A DNA stretch of 64,000 nucleotides from Bidens hawaiensis (Eukaryota > Streptophyta > Magnoliopsida > Asterales > Asteraceae). The notes beneath the pieces were generated by a model. It was not told the DNA's origin. It made no database searches and worked only from the letters and a program-made list of their open reading frames with translations. Positions 11,548 to 23,508 of this stretch are shown piece after piece; position 1 is the first letter of the stretch, and each line of letters opens with the position of its first letter. The stretch spans positions 1 through 64,000 of the forward strand of contig JAIQDT010008973.1 in NCBI GenBank assembly GCA_021521415.1. Direction: 5' to 3'. A program made the position numbers and the translations under genes.

Positions 11548-11991
11548 TATAGGTCCCTGGAATGGACTGATACAGGATTGGCACGTACTATTAGAGGTAC
11601 GGAATCCCTCTGATTTACGCTAACAAGATGTGGATGAGTATAACAAGATCAATTCACTTTAAACAATTCTTCTATTGATAGTAAACTGATTATAATCAAC
11701 CTAAGAACATGAGACTATGAGCCAGTTGTTCGTTTTCTCTCTAGAACGGCTAGATACGGCTGGAAGTGTATGGAATCTCTCACTAATGTCTAACCCTAAA
11801 CCTAGACCAAACATGTCCTTATATACTAGACAAGTTCACCTGGCCCATAGAGGCGAACTTAACAACTTCACTTGTGAAGTTCGCTGCCATTCCAAGACCG
11901 TTAATATAATATTCAAACACAAACATATTACATACTCAATACAAACATGTCCTATCTATTAAGCTATTGTCACATAGAAAATGCACCAACA
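11548..11991 (-). repeat. Copia 5' LTR
   Basis: The minus strand starts TGTTGGTGCATTTTCTATG and ends CCAGGGACCTATA next to the primer site. Length is 444 bp. It contains an AGGCGAACTT...AAGTTCGC inverted pair near 11850-11882. A second, 3'-diverged copy lies at 17036-17435. Confidence 0.8.
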
Positions 11992-12014
11992 CTTAACTTT
12001 CCTCGCTTTCATAA

Positions 12015-12092
12015 ATAGATAATTTATTTCCATGGAGATACCTTTAGCACTACCTTATCACCAACGTCGAATTTGATTGGCAATTGCCACTT
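12015..12092 (-). pseudogene. Gypsy integrase C-terminal scrap
   Basis: The minus strand translates to IKFDVGDKVVLKVSPWK, the strongly conserved phrase after the integrase core of chromovirus-type gypsy elements. Nothing further can be followed on either side. Confidence 0.45.
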
Positions 12093-13639
12093 ATTGGCAT
12101 CCGAGGTTATTTTAGTTTCTATTTCGGTTCCAAATCATTTTTTTCTATTTCAATCAGGCACATAGATCAAGAATCCACATTGTGTGTGTGGCTTGTAATC
12201 AACCACGAAAATTTACACGAAATTCTTAATACAGATCCCTAAATAATAAAAGTCTATTTTACTATAATAATGATGGTTTGTCCTAAACAATGAATATAAT
12301 AATAAAGGTTTTTCTCACGTGACGAATATTTTGATGAAAGTTTGTTCACGTAGTAAGTGTAAAAGTGAAGTGTGTCCCACATAATAATTGTTGTTTTGTT
12401 TTTCTTTGAATTTACTACAATTTAAACCCACATGCTTTTTTAGTACACCCCCCAGTCTATACCAATCTATATACTACATGATTAAACCCACATGTTTAGG
12501 CTAAGCTTAATATCTACTCTCCATCATTTTAAACCATTAATTGCATCGGCGTTACTTTAGTATTTTCTTGTTTTATTATCTGATATGAAACGAAAAAAAA
12601 TTGGAAACAATTACATTAACTAAAAAAGTGGAAACAGTTACATTAATTAACAAAACAAATCATAACCTAAAAAAAATAAACTAGATAATTAGGCCATATT
12701 TTTTTACGAATTTTCCCTTCAACAACAACTCCATTTCGAGGCCCGATCATGTAAAATGGTTTGATATTTCACATCATAATATCAAAATCTTTCCGCTCGG
12801 CCTCATCATTGCAATTTTTTTCCTTTAAACGAATCTTTTCCTCGTTCGATCTAGGTCACCTCATTGCTTAGCTTCTTCTTCAATTGCATCTTCTATATTT
12901 GCATATCTTGAAATTTGGCAACATATCGTTCGTTTGCTAACTTGTATACATTGGCCTCGCTAATACACTCTTACTTTTGTTGAGGGTGTTGTAAAAATCG
13001 TTACACCATGTTATTTTTCTATTCATCTACCTCAATTTTCCTTTTAGTGAATTATTTTTACGCTATGACGTTTTTGTAGAATTTGATGAAATTTTATTGT
13101 GATACTCTCTCAAACACATGTTTCGACTGTACGTTACCTTATAATAAGCAATTTTAAAATATAAATAGTTTTTTGTCCTATAACTAGTTTTGAAATATAA
13201 ACAGTATTTAAGCTTACAAAACCTTTCTTTGTTCTCCGTCCAAGCTTGTGTCAAAGAGTTTTTCTAAATCGTTGTCCAACTTAGACTTTTGTCTTTGCGA
13301 GATGTTTGTATGTGTTCCTGATCGGCCCGCTTTGTCATCTTTTTCTTCATTACAGGTTTAGGTTGGGTTTTTGATACCACCTCATGGATATCATCTACCC
13401 GTAGAGGGGTTTATTGTGATTGAGAATCCGTTTGTTGTTTTTGTTGTAGGTATTGTTAGCAACGTAGATATTCTTGTTACACTATAATCACACCTTCAGT
13501 TACTTCCGGATTTATGAATGATGTATATAAAGTTATACATTATACATCATTTTAGCATCAAATAATCTCTAACTTATTATCTTATATTATTATTTTTAGT
13601 TCACATAGCTATTTATTATGCTATTTTCTATTTTAGGTT
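12093..13639. other. Old intergenic or repeat DNA, no gene seen
   Basis: AT-rich with T and A runs. I find no coding frame, terminal repeats or RNA gene I can defend. Confidence 0.5.
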
Positions 13640-14460
13640 TATTCCGACCTCAAATGAATAAATGGGTGGATACACGAAGAAGAATGAAGAAAAACTGAAT
13701 AATTGTGTATTAGAATGCAAAGCACATCCCCTAAGGTCACCTTTTCAAGTAAAGAAAAAATCAAATGAAGAAAACACGGGGTCGCGCTAGAGCATACACG
13801 CCCCTGTGGTCACCTTTTCAAGAAAAGAAAAAGTCTAATGAAGAAAACATGAGGGTATGGTTGTCCAAACACGGCCCCGTGGTCACGTTTCTCACATGAG
13901 ACAAAAATATAAGAAATATGAACTCAATACACGACCGCGTGCCCCATCTACCACGCCCCCGCCCTTAGACCTCGCATGTAAGATATGACATGCATTAATT
14001 ACGCATGCAAAATGATCCACAGGGCTGTGCTTCACAAAGCACGATCCGTGCCAGATGGCTTTGATTGCCTATAAATAGTATTCATGTCTCATTGCTTTGG
14101 GAGAGCTTGAGAAGAGTTCTGAACGGAATCCTTTCACTAAAACGCCCACTTTACAATCAATTTGAAGATTAATCAAAGTGTTTGAAGGCTTGGAAGTTGC
14201 TATCATCATCCAAGAGGAGAAGATAATCATCAATTGTGGTTAGATTGTTACAATTTGATCATGAATATTGTATCTTCGTCTTTTCTTGTATTTGCTACTA
14301 GGCTCATCATGAGCTAAACTTTCATGTACCATGTTAATTTATGATTAAAGGTAATTCCATTTGAAGATTATAGTGAATATATAATTTATTTTTTGTGAAG
14401 TAATGGTTACTTTGCAATTATCTTTTGTAGGTCCCGATACGGATCCAAATACACGATTTG
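13640..14460 (+). repeat. Degraded gypsy LTR-like block with GC palindromes
   Basis: Between 13770 and 14060 short CACG...CGTG phrases recur (CACGGGGTCGCG, CACGCCCCTGTGG, CACGGCCCCGTGG, CACGACCGCGTG, CACAGGGCTGTG) in an otherwise AT-rich context, with the repeated linker GTCACCTTTTCAAG. They lead to a TATA box, CTATAAATAG, at about 14069. This layout is usual for Tat/Retand-like LTR promoters. Ends are not resolved. Confidence 0.4.
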
Positions 14461-17035
14461 ATTCTACGTTATCACCGTAATGTGTGGAAAGGTGTTTACG
14501 GTGCTAATTGGTTAACGAAAACGACCAAGTACAAAGAAAAGATGTAAATAATAACATGTTGAAGCTCGTTTAAAATTTTGGTAGAGTAAGATTACAATCG
14601 TTGTCTCGTAAAAGTGTTCACTTCTCTATATGCTTACAAATGAAAATACATATAGTGTACACATACCCATACGCCTAAACCATCTACCATTCGCCTCCTA
14701 ATATCATTTAGGCGTATGGTGTGCATATGGAAGACTTAATAAGCGTATGAGTCACCTATAAGCGTTTGGACCAGTATAACACACATTCTAACTATTACAC
14801 TCATTATAGGAAACATATAAGACCTACTATAAAGACTAAACAACAAGTCGATTGACCTATCGGCACTTGCCATATTTGGTGTACTAACAAACTCCTCCTT
14901 GACAATTTCTCACGTTCATTAAGCTTTAGTCTTTGACACTTTGCTTTCAGTTGGTCTCTCAGTTGATCTTTATAGTTGTCTTATTACAAATAATGATACG
15001 TGGAAAGTGCACCAACAAACTCATCCTTGTCATTAGCTGTATGCCTTCAATCTTTTTCAGCTTCAATCTTGAACACATGATCGGAATCTTCACTCTCCCT
15101 TATCTCGAACTCTTTTCTCCATCTTCAGTTCACCATCTTGAGAAGATACAAGCATTGTGTAAATGATAAGTCTTTCAAAACTATAGTCAATCATTACATC
15201 AATAAACCGTCAAGTTTATAATCTTGATTTAGCTTTTGAATATCATAAATGTATGATTAGAATTGTGTAATGGTGAAACATCTTTTAACACGGCAAATCA
15301 ATTTGAAAATGTATAGCAATTGTCGGAATATAAAAAATAAATTGGAAAGAAAATCTTTTTGGCTTTTACAAAGTTTAGGCTAAAACACACCCGAAATATT
15401 TTTTATTTTTAAAAGTTTATATCGAAATACACCTAAAATCTTTTAGAACTTTTCTAATATCGAAAGAAAATAAAGCAATAAAAGTAAACAACAAAAATAA
15501 ATTATGTTTTTGGTGAGAAAGATCGTAACATTGGATCATATTGATTGGTAACGTCCTAAGCTACGCTTTCATTTCAACATTAATATGCATATAATCCAAA
15601 GATTAGTGCAGATATAAATTATTCACTTTAAACTCAGAAGAAATCATAAATTAGCTTTATGATATGCATTTAGGGTGTATTTAAGCATAAATCATATGTG
15701 GACCTGACCTATCATACATAATCTCTATCAAATATCATGCATTCACATGTATTCACTTTTTCATATAAATTGATTAGTTGTGTACCATGCAAAAATAACA
15801 AAGCAAAATAAAGTTGAAGGCAAATAAGATAGGTATGTTTGCAGATAACAGTCCATTTTAACAAAATAAGAAAGATAAAATAAGTTGAAATTGTATAAGG
15901 CCCTAGTCTTCATATCGATACATGACTTTTTCACGTTAATGCTTTTAGTGTACACAGAGAAGATCCAAGGCTTTATACGGAACACCAAAGCGAAATGGGA
16001 AAATAAGGCAAAATACTCAGGGTCTTAACTCTCAGGTCAGATAGTCTTATCACACATAGAGAATACAAGACTTGAACAAAAATAAAAGAAAAGATAAATT
16101 TGAATTTCGTAGGAATTTGAAATAAGAAAATAAGCTAAATTTCTTTGCAAAATGAATGCATGTACACACAACAATCTTTAAACTTTTGGAGCTCAAAAAC
16201 GAATATTAACCATGAATCAAGGTATTGTACCACTAGATTTGGCAACTATTTAAGTTTATATCACACCAGCACTTAATTGATTTGTCAAGCCTATCATGCA
16301 CATCATGCAAACGAGCTTATGGCACTTTTCAGTCTAATTTGTCTATGTGCTAGGTATGCTTAGTCAATGTACCATTATTTCCCACTTTGGTCGGATCAAA
16401 TTTCTCAAAATTTATATTTTTCATATTTTTATATTTTTACATTTTTCATAAGAATAAAAACACACTCTTTTTGTACTTTTCTGATTTCTCCCACTAAAAA
16501 TATAACCAAAAAGAGAAAATCCGTAGAAAAATAACAAAAAACTAAAAAACGATCTTCCAACATGAATAAAGTCTTTTTGAGATATTGTTCACCAAAAATA
16601 AATTTTTCATTAAAAAGTATTTATGGTGAACAAGTTTGTCAGTTGAAAATTTTTTTTTATGAATTTTAATCATTGTAATTATCATCATTTCAAAACACCC
16701 ATCATATACCAAGATACTCCACTATCAATATTTTGATAACACCAATTGATTTGTTATTGATAGATCTTCTTAGAAATACCTCACAAAAGCTATATAATTA
16801 ATGAGAAACGGGAGCCCAAACAATAGTCTTAGGTTGACTAGTATCCTCAACATGATCAGTATAAGCAAATGGGATTTTTGGTTTCCAAGCTGGCCAACGG
16901 TTTATCAGCTTGCTGTCTCAACAAATCAAAATCATAGAAACCATGATACCTTTAAGGAGATTTCAAAAAACTGGTAATATAATCTCTTTATTGTTTAGCT
17001 TTTGTTTAAGAGTCTCAAATTGCCCAAAAGTTAAC
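14461..17035. other. Unresolved repeat-derived DNA
   Basis: About 14660-14765 repeats the phrase TAGGCGTATG / CATACGCCTA several times. About 14890 and 15015 contain ACAAACTCMTCCTTG and GTGCACCAAC phrases, which I associate with copia LTR and leader sequence on the minus strand. No frame longer than chance is coding. The rest is AT-rich and shows nothing I recognise. Confidence 0.4.
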
Positions 17036-17435
17036 TGTAGGTCCCTGGAATGGATCGATATAGGAATGACACATACTATTAGAGGTGCGGAATCCCTCTG
17101 ATTAACGCTAACAAGATGTAAATGAATATAACAAGAAAAATTCTCTTTAAACGATTCTTCTATTAATAGTAAATTGATTACAATCAACCTAAGAACACGA
17201 GACTACGAAACAATTGTTTGTTTTTTCTCTAGAACGGCTGGATAGGGATGGAAGTGTATGGAATGTCTTACAATGTCTAACCCTAACCGAACATCTCTTT
17301 ATATATTAGACAAGTTCGTCTGACCCATTAGAGGCGAACTTAACAACTTCGCTTGTTAAGTTTGCTGCCATTCCAAGACCGTTTACAAAACATTCAAACA
17401 CAAACATATTACAGACTTGATTACAAACTTGTATG
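17036..17435 (-). repeat. Second copy of the copia LTR, incomplete
   Basis: About 400 bp align by eye with 11548-11945, including the TGTAGGTCCCTGGAATGG end and the GAGGCGAACTTAACAACTTC segment. It diverges near 17435, before the TGTTGGTGCA end, so it is truncated by the next element. It keeps the original TGTAGG end where the 11548 copy has TATAGG. Confidence 0.75.
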
Positions 17436-18006
17436 CAATTTTTAAGATTAAGAGTGTAACCACTTCCTATTAAAAAAGGAAAATGGTCACGTTTGATAAC
17501 TTAAAGTAGTGGTTCGTATGACGTTTGGTGTGGTATGCTTTGGCCTAATAAGTTCCATCACCCTTTTCTAACCCTCCAGGTAAGCAACCAGGTCCCGCGG
17601 CTGATTAGGATATACGCATTGCTTATCCTTAAGTTTAATACCTTGGTGTCAAGGGTTCGAAAAACAAGTATGTCCGTCTTACAGTTACTACATACCCGTC
17701 ATGTAAAACTATCTTTAAGGAGATCGAAATATCGAAACACGAGTTATTACATTAAACATCACAAATTCGTTGAAAAATATAAAAGATTACAAAATTGCTT
17801 AGGCATAAGCCTTAGAGTTTGTGTGTGAGTATGTGTGCATGCGACGTTATAAAATATTATAAATATAATTGAAGCATATGAACAATCTTAAAAGATGCGG
17901 ACACATAGCACAAAGGCTATACATGCAGTTGGGCACTAAAAATAAATATAACTATACTAGGTCATTACCTCTAACCACCTATCTTATTGTCACGGCTCTT
18001 ATACCA
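17436..18006 (-). mobile_element. Leader of a minus-strand gypsy element with primer site
   Basis: The minus strand has TGGTATAAGAGC (17995-18006), an iMet primer site with two changes, a few bases downstream of the LTR at 18014-19876. The remaining ~560 bp toward lower coordinates carry no readable gag and end at the copia LTR. Element truncated. Confidence 0.6.
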
Positions 18007-18013
18007 ATCTATC

Positions 18014-19876
18014 TGTAACACCCCGGCTTTAAGCGGAATATGCTCGGGTGCAACGTACAGATCATTCATAAGCTCATAACACTATTAATAATGACCATAT
18101 ATTTATTTTATACCGTAAATTCACAAGTACACAAATAGTTTGATAATAAGACAAACAACATTACATCTAAATGAAACAAATATTATTCATTTAAATAATC
18201 CTAAGGTATAATTAGTTTTCCTATCCTATCACTTCATCGTATCAACCTGCAGCACGTTTAAAATAATATATTTTGTCAACAACACATGTTGGTGAGTTTT
18301 CATAAGTTTTTACGTATATAAGTATATATAAAATGCGCGATTCAATGATCGTCATGCAATAAATATTCAAACATAATGTAAATGAAATCAAATAGTGTCG
18401 TCTTTCCGTTAATTTAGCCGAATCAATAGAAGTCGGGGAAATGAGAACCACCTTACGTAAACAACCGAAGTCGTAACGTTAGACGGCGCAGGTACGTCCC
18501 GTCGTACCCTCCCACTATGTGTATGTGTTTGCGTTTGCATAACTTCCACCATAAAAATAGTAAACAAGTTGCACATAATTCACGTATAATCATAAACAAG
18601 ATTTGAGAATAATATTAACATGAACGATATGTGTAAATCGGTTTGTAAACAATTTCATAACTAACGAGATAAAAAATTTGTGACATGATACATCCCAAAA
18701 ATATTAAAAGCGTTAAAAGGGAGTTATGAAAAACTCACATGTTAAATAAGCAAGAATGAGTAAATAAGCGAAGATGTCTTTAAGTGAGTGAACCGACATG
18801 GTTTGGTTCAACAAGTGACCCTAGATAAATAAATAACTATGATCAAAATAACGTCGAGGAAAGATAAGGAATAGATAGCCGACATGTTCGTTTTATAATT
18901 CTTAAACGAAAAGTTTGTTAAAAATATATTTTTATTCCATTTTTATAAGTTAAATGAAATAGTTTAGTTACTTGATTTTTAATCAATTTATTAGTTTTAG
19001 AAAAAATAAAAAAATAAAGGTTATAATAATTATTAGTTAATTTCAATGAATTCGGTTCGTTTCCAAGCCGAATATTGTTTAATAAAACAAGTTTAACGAG
19101 TGGTTCATGTTTTTGGTCGGATATGAACTCGGTTTTGATTCAGATTTATGACATATATGCTTGAAATGATAAGATGGCGTGAAATGTTGGAAAATCTTAG
19201 TCTTGTTTATTAGTGTTACAAAAGTTAGTTTTTAACATTAAACTTTTTCTTAACCGAACATTAACGTGCCGACGAGCGATAGTGAAAACACAACCACAGT
19301 TGTTAATTTAGAGTGACAACATGATGATGATCACATGATATGTTGTACAGAAATAAGACAAAAATGACCCAAGAATGGAATATCAAAGAAGAAAGAAGAA
19401 CTTGATCGGTTTGACTTTCTTGGTCAAACTTGGATTTTAGCACCAACTGAAAAGCAAGAAAACAATATAGAGTGTAAATGGTTGTGGTAAATAATTTGTA
19501 GAAGACTTCAACTCGTTAATAATAAGGATGAAGTGATTAATTGCATAAGCTAGTCATAAGGCTAGTCTTAAGCAATAGTAATCACCGATTCAATGAGTTT
19601 TGACCCAATTTGGTAAGGGTGGAAGTTAATTATCAACAAAAAAATAGTCTAGGTTCATCCAAGACTTGCAAAAACGAGTCAAATGGCGGGAATTTAAAGA
19701 GGATGAGAAGAAGGCAGTTGACCCTTTTTGAAGAACACCGATAATTATAAACAATTAAATAACACAATCAAATACTCAACAAATACGGAGATTTTATTAA
19801 TAACTGATGATTCGAAAAGTATCAAAATTTTAAAATGGGTCTGGTTTTCAGCTTTTTAAAAATGACGAATGTCACA
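18014..19876 (-). repeat. Gypsy 5' LTR, minus strand
   Basis: It runs from TGTAACACCCCGGCTTTAAG to GACGAATGTCACA on the plus strand. Start and end match the LTR at 4658-7714 in reverse complement. The primer site beside the 18014 end shows it is the 5' LTR of a minus-strand element. Its outer end (19876) abuts the middle of element C's gag, so it entered or was joined there with loss of the upstream part of C. Flanking pentamers do not match. Confidence 0.75.
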
Positions 19877-20293
19877 ACAACAAGGTACACTACCAAAGAA
19901 GGGTGTTTCTATTCCTACTGATGTGGATAACAAATGTAACTGGGACAACAACCAGGGTAAAGGTTCAAGTTCACATCATCACCAGCAACATCAAACCAGG
20001 AAGTTTGACAACAATCGTTCATTCAAACAGAAATCTGCAGCGAACCAGAATTCGAGCTCGTATAATGGAAATCTACTGACATGAAACAAGTGTAGTTTTC
20101 ATCACTGTGGTCAATGTGTGCGAAACGTGTGCCAATGGTGTGGAACGTTGGGACACGTAGCGAAGGATTTCAGAGTTCAACTTCAAAGCAAAGCAGCAAG
20201 CCAGCCTCAACAACAATCTCAACAACAAATGGGTTTTACTAAGGGTTGCTACCAGCGTGGTAGGGAGGGTCATATCAAGAGGGATTGCCCTTA
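19877..20293 (+). pseudogene. Element C: gag C-terminus with damaged zinc knuckles
   Basis: The translation gives a Q/N/S/H-rich linker and then CCHC-type knuckles CQWCGTLGHVAKDF and GCYQRGREGHIKRDC. Each has one cysteine replaced (final C to F; second C to R). This is the nucleocapsid end of a chromovirus-type gypsy Gag. In-frame stops lie near 20083 and 20292. The N-terminal half is missing because the LTR 18014-19876 abuts it. Confidence 0.75.
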
Positions 20294-20399
20294 GATGAAC
20301 GATAATAGCAACAATGGTGAGAGCGGTGGCAGTAACAACAACAATGGGAATGCGGCCAAGGCTTACATGATAGGAAAAAGTGAGGTTCAAAATGATTCT

Positions 20400-20770
20400 A
20401 ACGTTGTAACTGGTAATTTTCTTTTAAACGACCATTTTAATTATATCATTTTTGGCACCGGTGCCGACTGGACTTTTTTCTCCACCCGTTTTGGAGAACT
20501 ACTTAATCTAACCCTAACTCGCTTAGAGTTTAAACATGTCGTAGAACTCGCCGATTGCAAGCTTATAAACGGTGTAAAATAAATCTCTCTAATCATGTTA
20601 TTGGTATTGATCTCATGCTAGTTCCACTCGGAAGTTTTGATGTCATAGTTGATATGGACTGGTTATCTAAAAATCACACTCAAATTCTCTGTCAGGAGAA
20701 AATTGTTCGTTTCCCCTTTCTCATGGAGAAATTCTATTCGTTCATGGCGACAAGGGTGCTACTGCCATAG
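20400..20770 (+). pseudogene. Element C: protease domain, active site lost
   Basis: The aspartic protease region reads IIFGTGADWTFFSTRFGELL, where the family has D-T-G-A; the catalytic Asp is Gly here. It is followed by the usual GSFDVIVDMDWLSKNHTQI. A frameshift or stop separates the two parts near 20580. Inactive. Confidence 0.75.
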
Positions 20771-20786
20771 GCATCATCTCTTGCGT

Positions 20787-22200
20787 GAAGACCCATAAGT
20801 GTTTGCAAAAATTTATCTCGCTATTTTGTCACTCGTCACACATAAGCAAACCGAAGAGAGGAAAATCGAAGATAATCCTATCATTCACGACTTCACCGGC
20901 ATTTTTCCTAAGGACTAGCCTGTTCTTTCTCCTCATAGACAGGTCGAATTCGAAATTGGCTTCTCCCCTGGAGTGGCGCCCATCGCCCGAGCACCGTACC
21001 GACTCGCTCCTAATGAACTACAAGAACTGTCTTCTCAGCTTCAAGAGATTTTGGATAAGGGATTTATCCAACCTAGCTCATCTCCTTCGGAAGCCCCGGT
21101 CCTATCCATTAAGAAGAAAGACAAGTCTTTCCGTTTATGCATAGACTACCTTGAACTCAACAAGGTTACTATTAACAATCGTTATCCCCTTCCTAGATTG
21201 ACGATTTGTACAATCAACACAAAGGGTCTAATTTCTATTCCAAGATCGATCTAAGTTTAGGCTATCACCAGCTGAGATCCGTGACAAAGTCATTTCTAAG
21301 ACAGCTTTTGGAACCTGGTATGGCGATTATGAGTTTCTAATCATGCCATTCGGATTAGCTAATGCTTCTGCGGTTTTCATTGATCTCATTAAACGAGTGT
21401 GTAACCCTTATCTTGATAAGTTGATCATCATGTTCACTAATGATATTCTTGTTTACTTAAGGAATAAGGAAGAACACGAAGAGCACCTGCATCTTATCCT
21501 ATATCTCTTGAGGAAAGAGCAACTCAACATGAAATTCTCTAAATATGACTTCTAGATTCATGAAGTCAATTTTCTTGGACATGTGGTCAACAAGGCTGGC
21601 ATACATATTAACCCGACTAAGTTCGAGTCTATCAAAAATTAGGTAACCCTGAAAACCCCCCACCGAAGTACATCAATTTCTTGGTCTTGCGGGTTACTAC
21701 TGTAGATGTATTAAGGGATTCACAAAAATCGCTCAGCCCCTCACGGCTCTAACCCAAAAGGGTAATGTTTACAAAAGGGGTGAAACTCAAGGATATGATT
21801 TTCAATGATTTGTATTGCAATTAGTTTGCCATTATTGGATGGAATAGACGATTTCGTAGTATACTGCGGATGCTTCAATTCAAGGCCTTGGTTTTGTTTT
21901 GATGCAACGCGAGAAGGTTATTGCCTATACCGCTCGTCAACTCAATATTCATGATAAAAACTATACGAAACACGATTTAGAGTTGGGTGCCGTAGTGTTT
22001 GCTCTCAAGATTTTAAGAAATTACTTGTACGGTACTAAATGTACGATTTATACCGATCACAAGAGTCTCCAGCAAATCATGGAATAGAAGGAGTTGAACA
22101 TGTGAAAACGTTGTTGGGTCGAGCTTCTGAATGACTACGAGTTTGCTATTAAGTGCCATCCGGTAAAGCTAACATTGTAGATGACGCCTTCAGCCGAAAA
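20787..22200 (+). pseudogene. Element C: reverse transcriptase-RNase H, broken
   Basis: Recognisable pieces in order are [55 protein letters not shown] (RT N-terminal part), MPFGLANASAVF, FTNDILVYL where F-x-D-D is expected (Asp to Asn), NFLGHVVNKAGIHI, then RNase H pieces with [16 protein letters not shown] and [15 protein letters not shown]. Several frame changes and stops (for example 21254, 21555, 22085). Enzymatically dead. Confidence 0.8.
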
Positions 22201-22476
22201 GAAACCAAACCTAGACGTGTTCGAGCTCTACAGCTCACTATCCATGCTAGTTTATCCCTCAACTTCGTCAAGCTCAATTTGAAGCCTTGAAGGTTGATAA
22301 TGTAAAGTCTAAAATTCTCCATGGTGCAGCTAAGAATCTTGTTCAAAAATCAGATAATTTATACTATTTAATAAAGATTGTGTAACAGCCCAGCTACTGC
22401 CGCACCATAATATCGTCTACTTTGGCCGAGATGTACCACCATCTCCTCAAGGATTTGCTTTGGTTGCCCAGGTGGA

Positions 22477-22530
22477 GACTTCCCAGGAAGTTAACCATGC
22501 TGGTACCATTCCCACCTGATCACGCTTAAC
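22477..22530 (-). other. 5S rRNA-derived segment in Cassandra LTR copy 1
   Basis: On the minus strand the segment runs from GTTAAGCGTGATCAGGTGGG to TTCCTGGGAAGTC, the A-box to C-box part of plant 5S rRNA with several substitutions. In Cassandra elements this serves as the internal RNA polymerase III promoter. It is not a functional 5S gene. Confidence 0.8.
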
Positions 22531-22828
22531 AATGGAGTTCTCCTCTCATCCATTACCATTAAGCACCCAAAGCACATTATGATGGGGAATGTATTCATCT
22601 CCTTATATAGAAGGATTTGTTCTCCTTCCCAACCGATGTGGGAAGTCATGATCCATCCCCCTTAGGGGGTCCAGCATCCTCTCGGGACCTAGAACCAATG
22701 GTTCTGACCTAGCTCTCTACTATCTGTTAAAGCCTAGCTACCCGTCGCATCATAATATTATCCGCTTTGGCCAGGACGAACCACTATCATCTCACAGATT
22801 TGCTTTTGGCCAGGACGAACCACTACCC

Positions 22829-22863
22829 ATTCTAATACTCAGCCCACCTGAGCACGCTTAACT
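22829..22863 (-). other. 5S-derived segment in Cassandra copy 2, shortened
   Basis: Only AGTTAAGCGTGCTCAGGTGG and a few more bases resemble 5S rRNA. The C-box half has been replaced by a repeat of GGCCAGGACGAACCACTA, so this copy has lost most of its pol III promoter. Confidence 0.65.
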
Positions 22864-23143
22864 ATGAAATTCTTCTCTCATCCACTACCATTAAGCCCCC
22901 AAAAGACGTTATGATGGGGAAGGTAACAACCTCCTTATAAAAAGGCTTTGTTCTCCTCCCAATAGATGTGGGATGTCACAATGGTATCTGTCGGGGCTTT
23001 TTCATTCTGATATATGATTAGACATTAATGTTACACACATATAACACACATGCCCAGCTACGGCCACACCATAATATTGTCTGTGCTTTGGCCTGGACGA
23101 AATACCATCACGTCATGGATTTGCTTTTGGTTTCCCGGGTGGA

Positions 23144-23198
23144 GACTTCCCAGGAGGTCACCCATCCTGATACTACTCCCACCCGAGCACGCTTAACT
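23144..23198 (-). other. 5S rRNA-derived segment in Cassandra LTR copy 3
   Basis: The best preserved of the three: the minus strand contains AGTTAAGCGTGCTCGGGTGG, AGTAGTATCAGGATGGGTGA and CCTCCTGGGAAGTC, so both control boxes of the 5S promoter are readable. Confidence 0.85.
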
Positions 23199-23306
23199 AT
23201 GGAATTCTCCTCTCATCCACTACCATTAAGCGCCCAATACGCGTAATGATACGGAAGGTATCCACCTCCTTATAAAGAAGTTCCCCAACCGATGTGGAAT
23301 GTCACA

Positions 23307-23508
23307 CATAGTGCGAATTCCGTATTACGGAGGTTTGTGAGAACTCATTATGGATGAAGCACGGAGTTCTAGATAATCAATTCACACAAGCTCTGATAAG
23401 ATGTATCATGATTTTAAGACCCTCTATTGGTGGCCAAACATGAAAATTGAAATTGCTGATCATGTGAGGAATTTCTTAACTTGCACCAAAGTCAAGGCTG
23501 AATACCAA
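23307..23508 (+). pseudogene. Element C: integrase zinc-binding region
   Basis: The translation shows [26 protein letters not shown] and [16 protein letters not shown], the N-terminal His/Cys part of a gypsy integrase. The second Cys position after TC is Val. The frame breaks near 23345-23380. It continues directly at 25097 once the solo LTR is removed. Confidence 0.75.

Larger units (their letters stand above)
22381..23306 (-). mobile_element. Cassandra TRIM cluster, three LTR copies
   Basis: Three LTR-like copies lie in tandem on the minus strand: 22381-22648, 22725-22980 and about 23029-23306. Each begins (minus) near TGTGACATCCCACATCGG, has a short TTATAAGGAGG stretch, then a segment matching 5S rRNA in the sense direction of the element. 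Copies end AGCTGGGC...TGTTACA. Between the first two, the minus strand reads GATAGTAGAGAGC, a decayed iMet primer site. The cluster interrupts element C pol between RNase H and integrase. Confidence 0.85.

Noticed and set aside
22477..23198. 5S rRNA genes
   Set aside because: Only the promoter part of 5S is present, embedded in Cassandra LTRs; the rest of a 120-nt 5S gene is missing.
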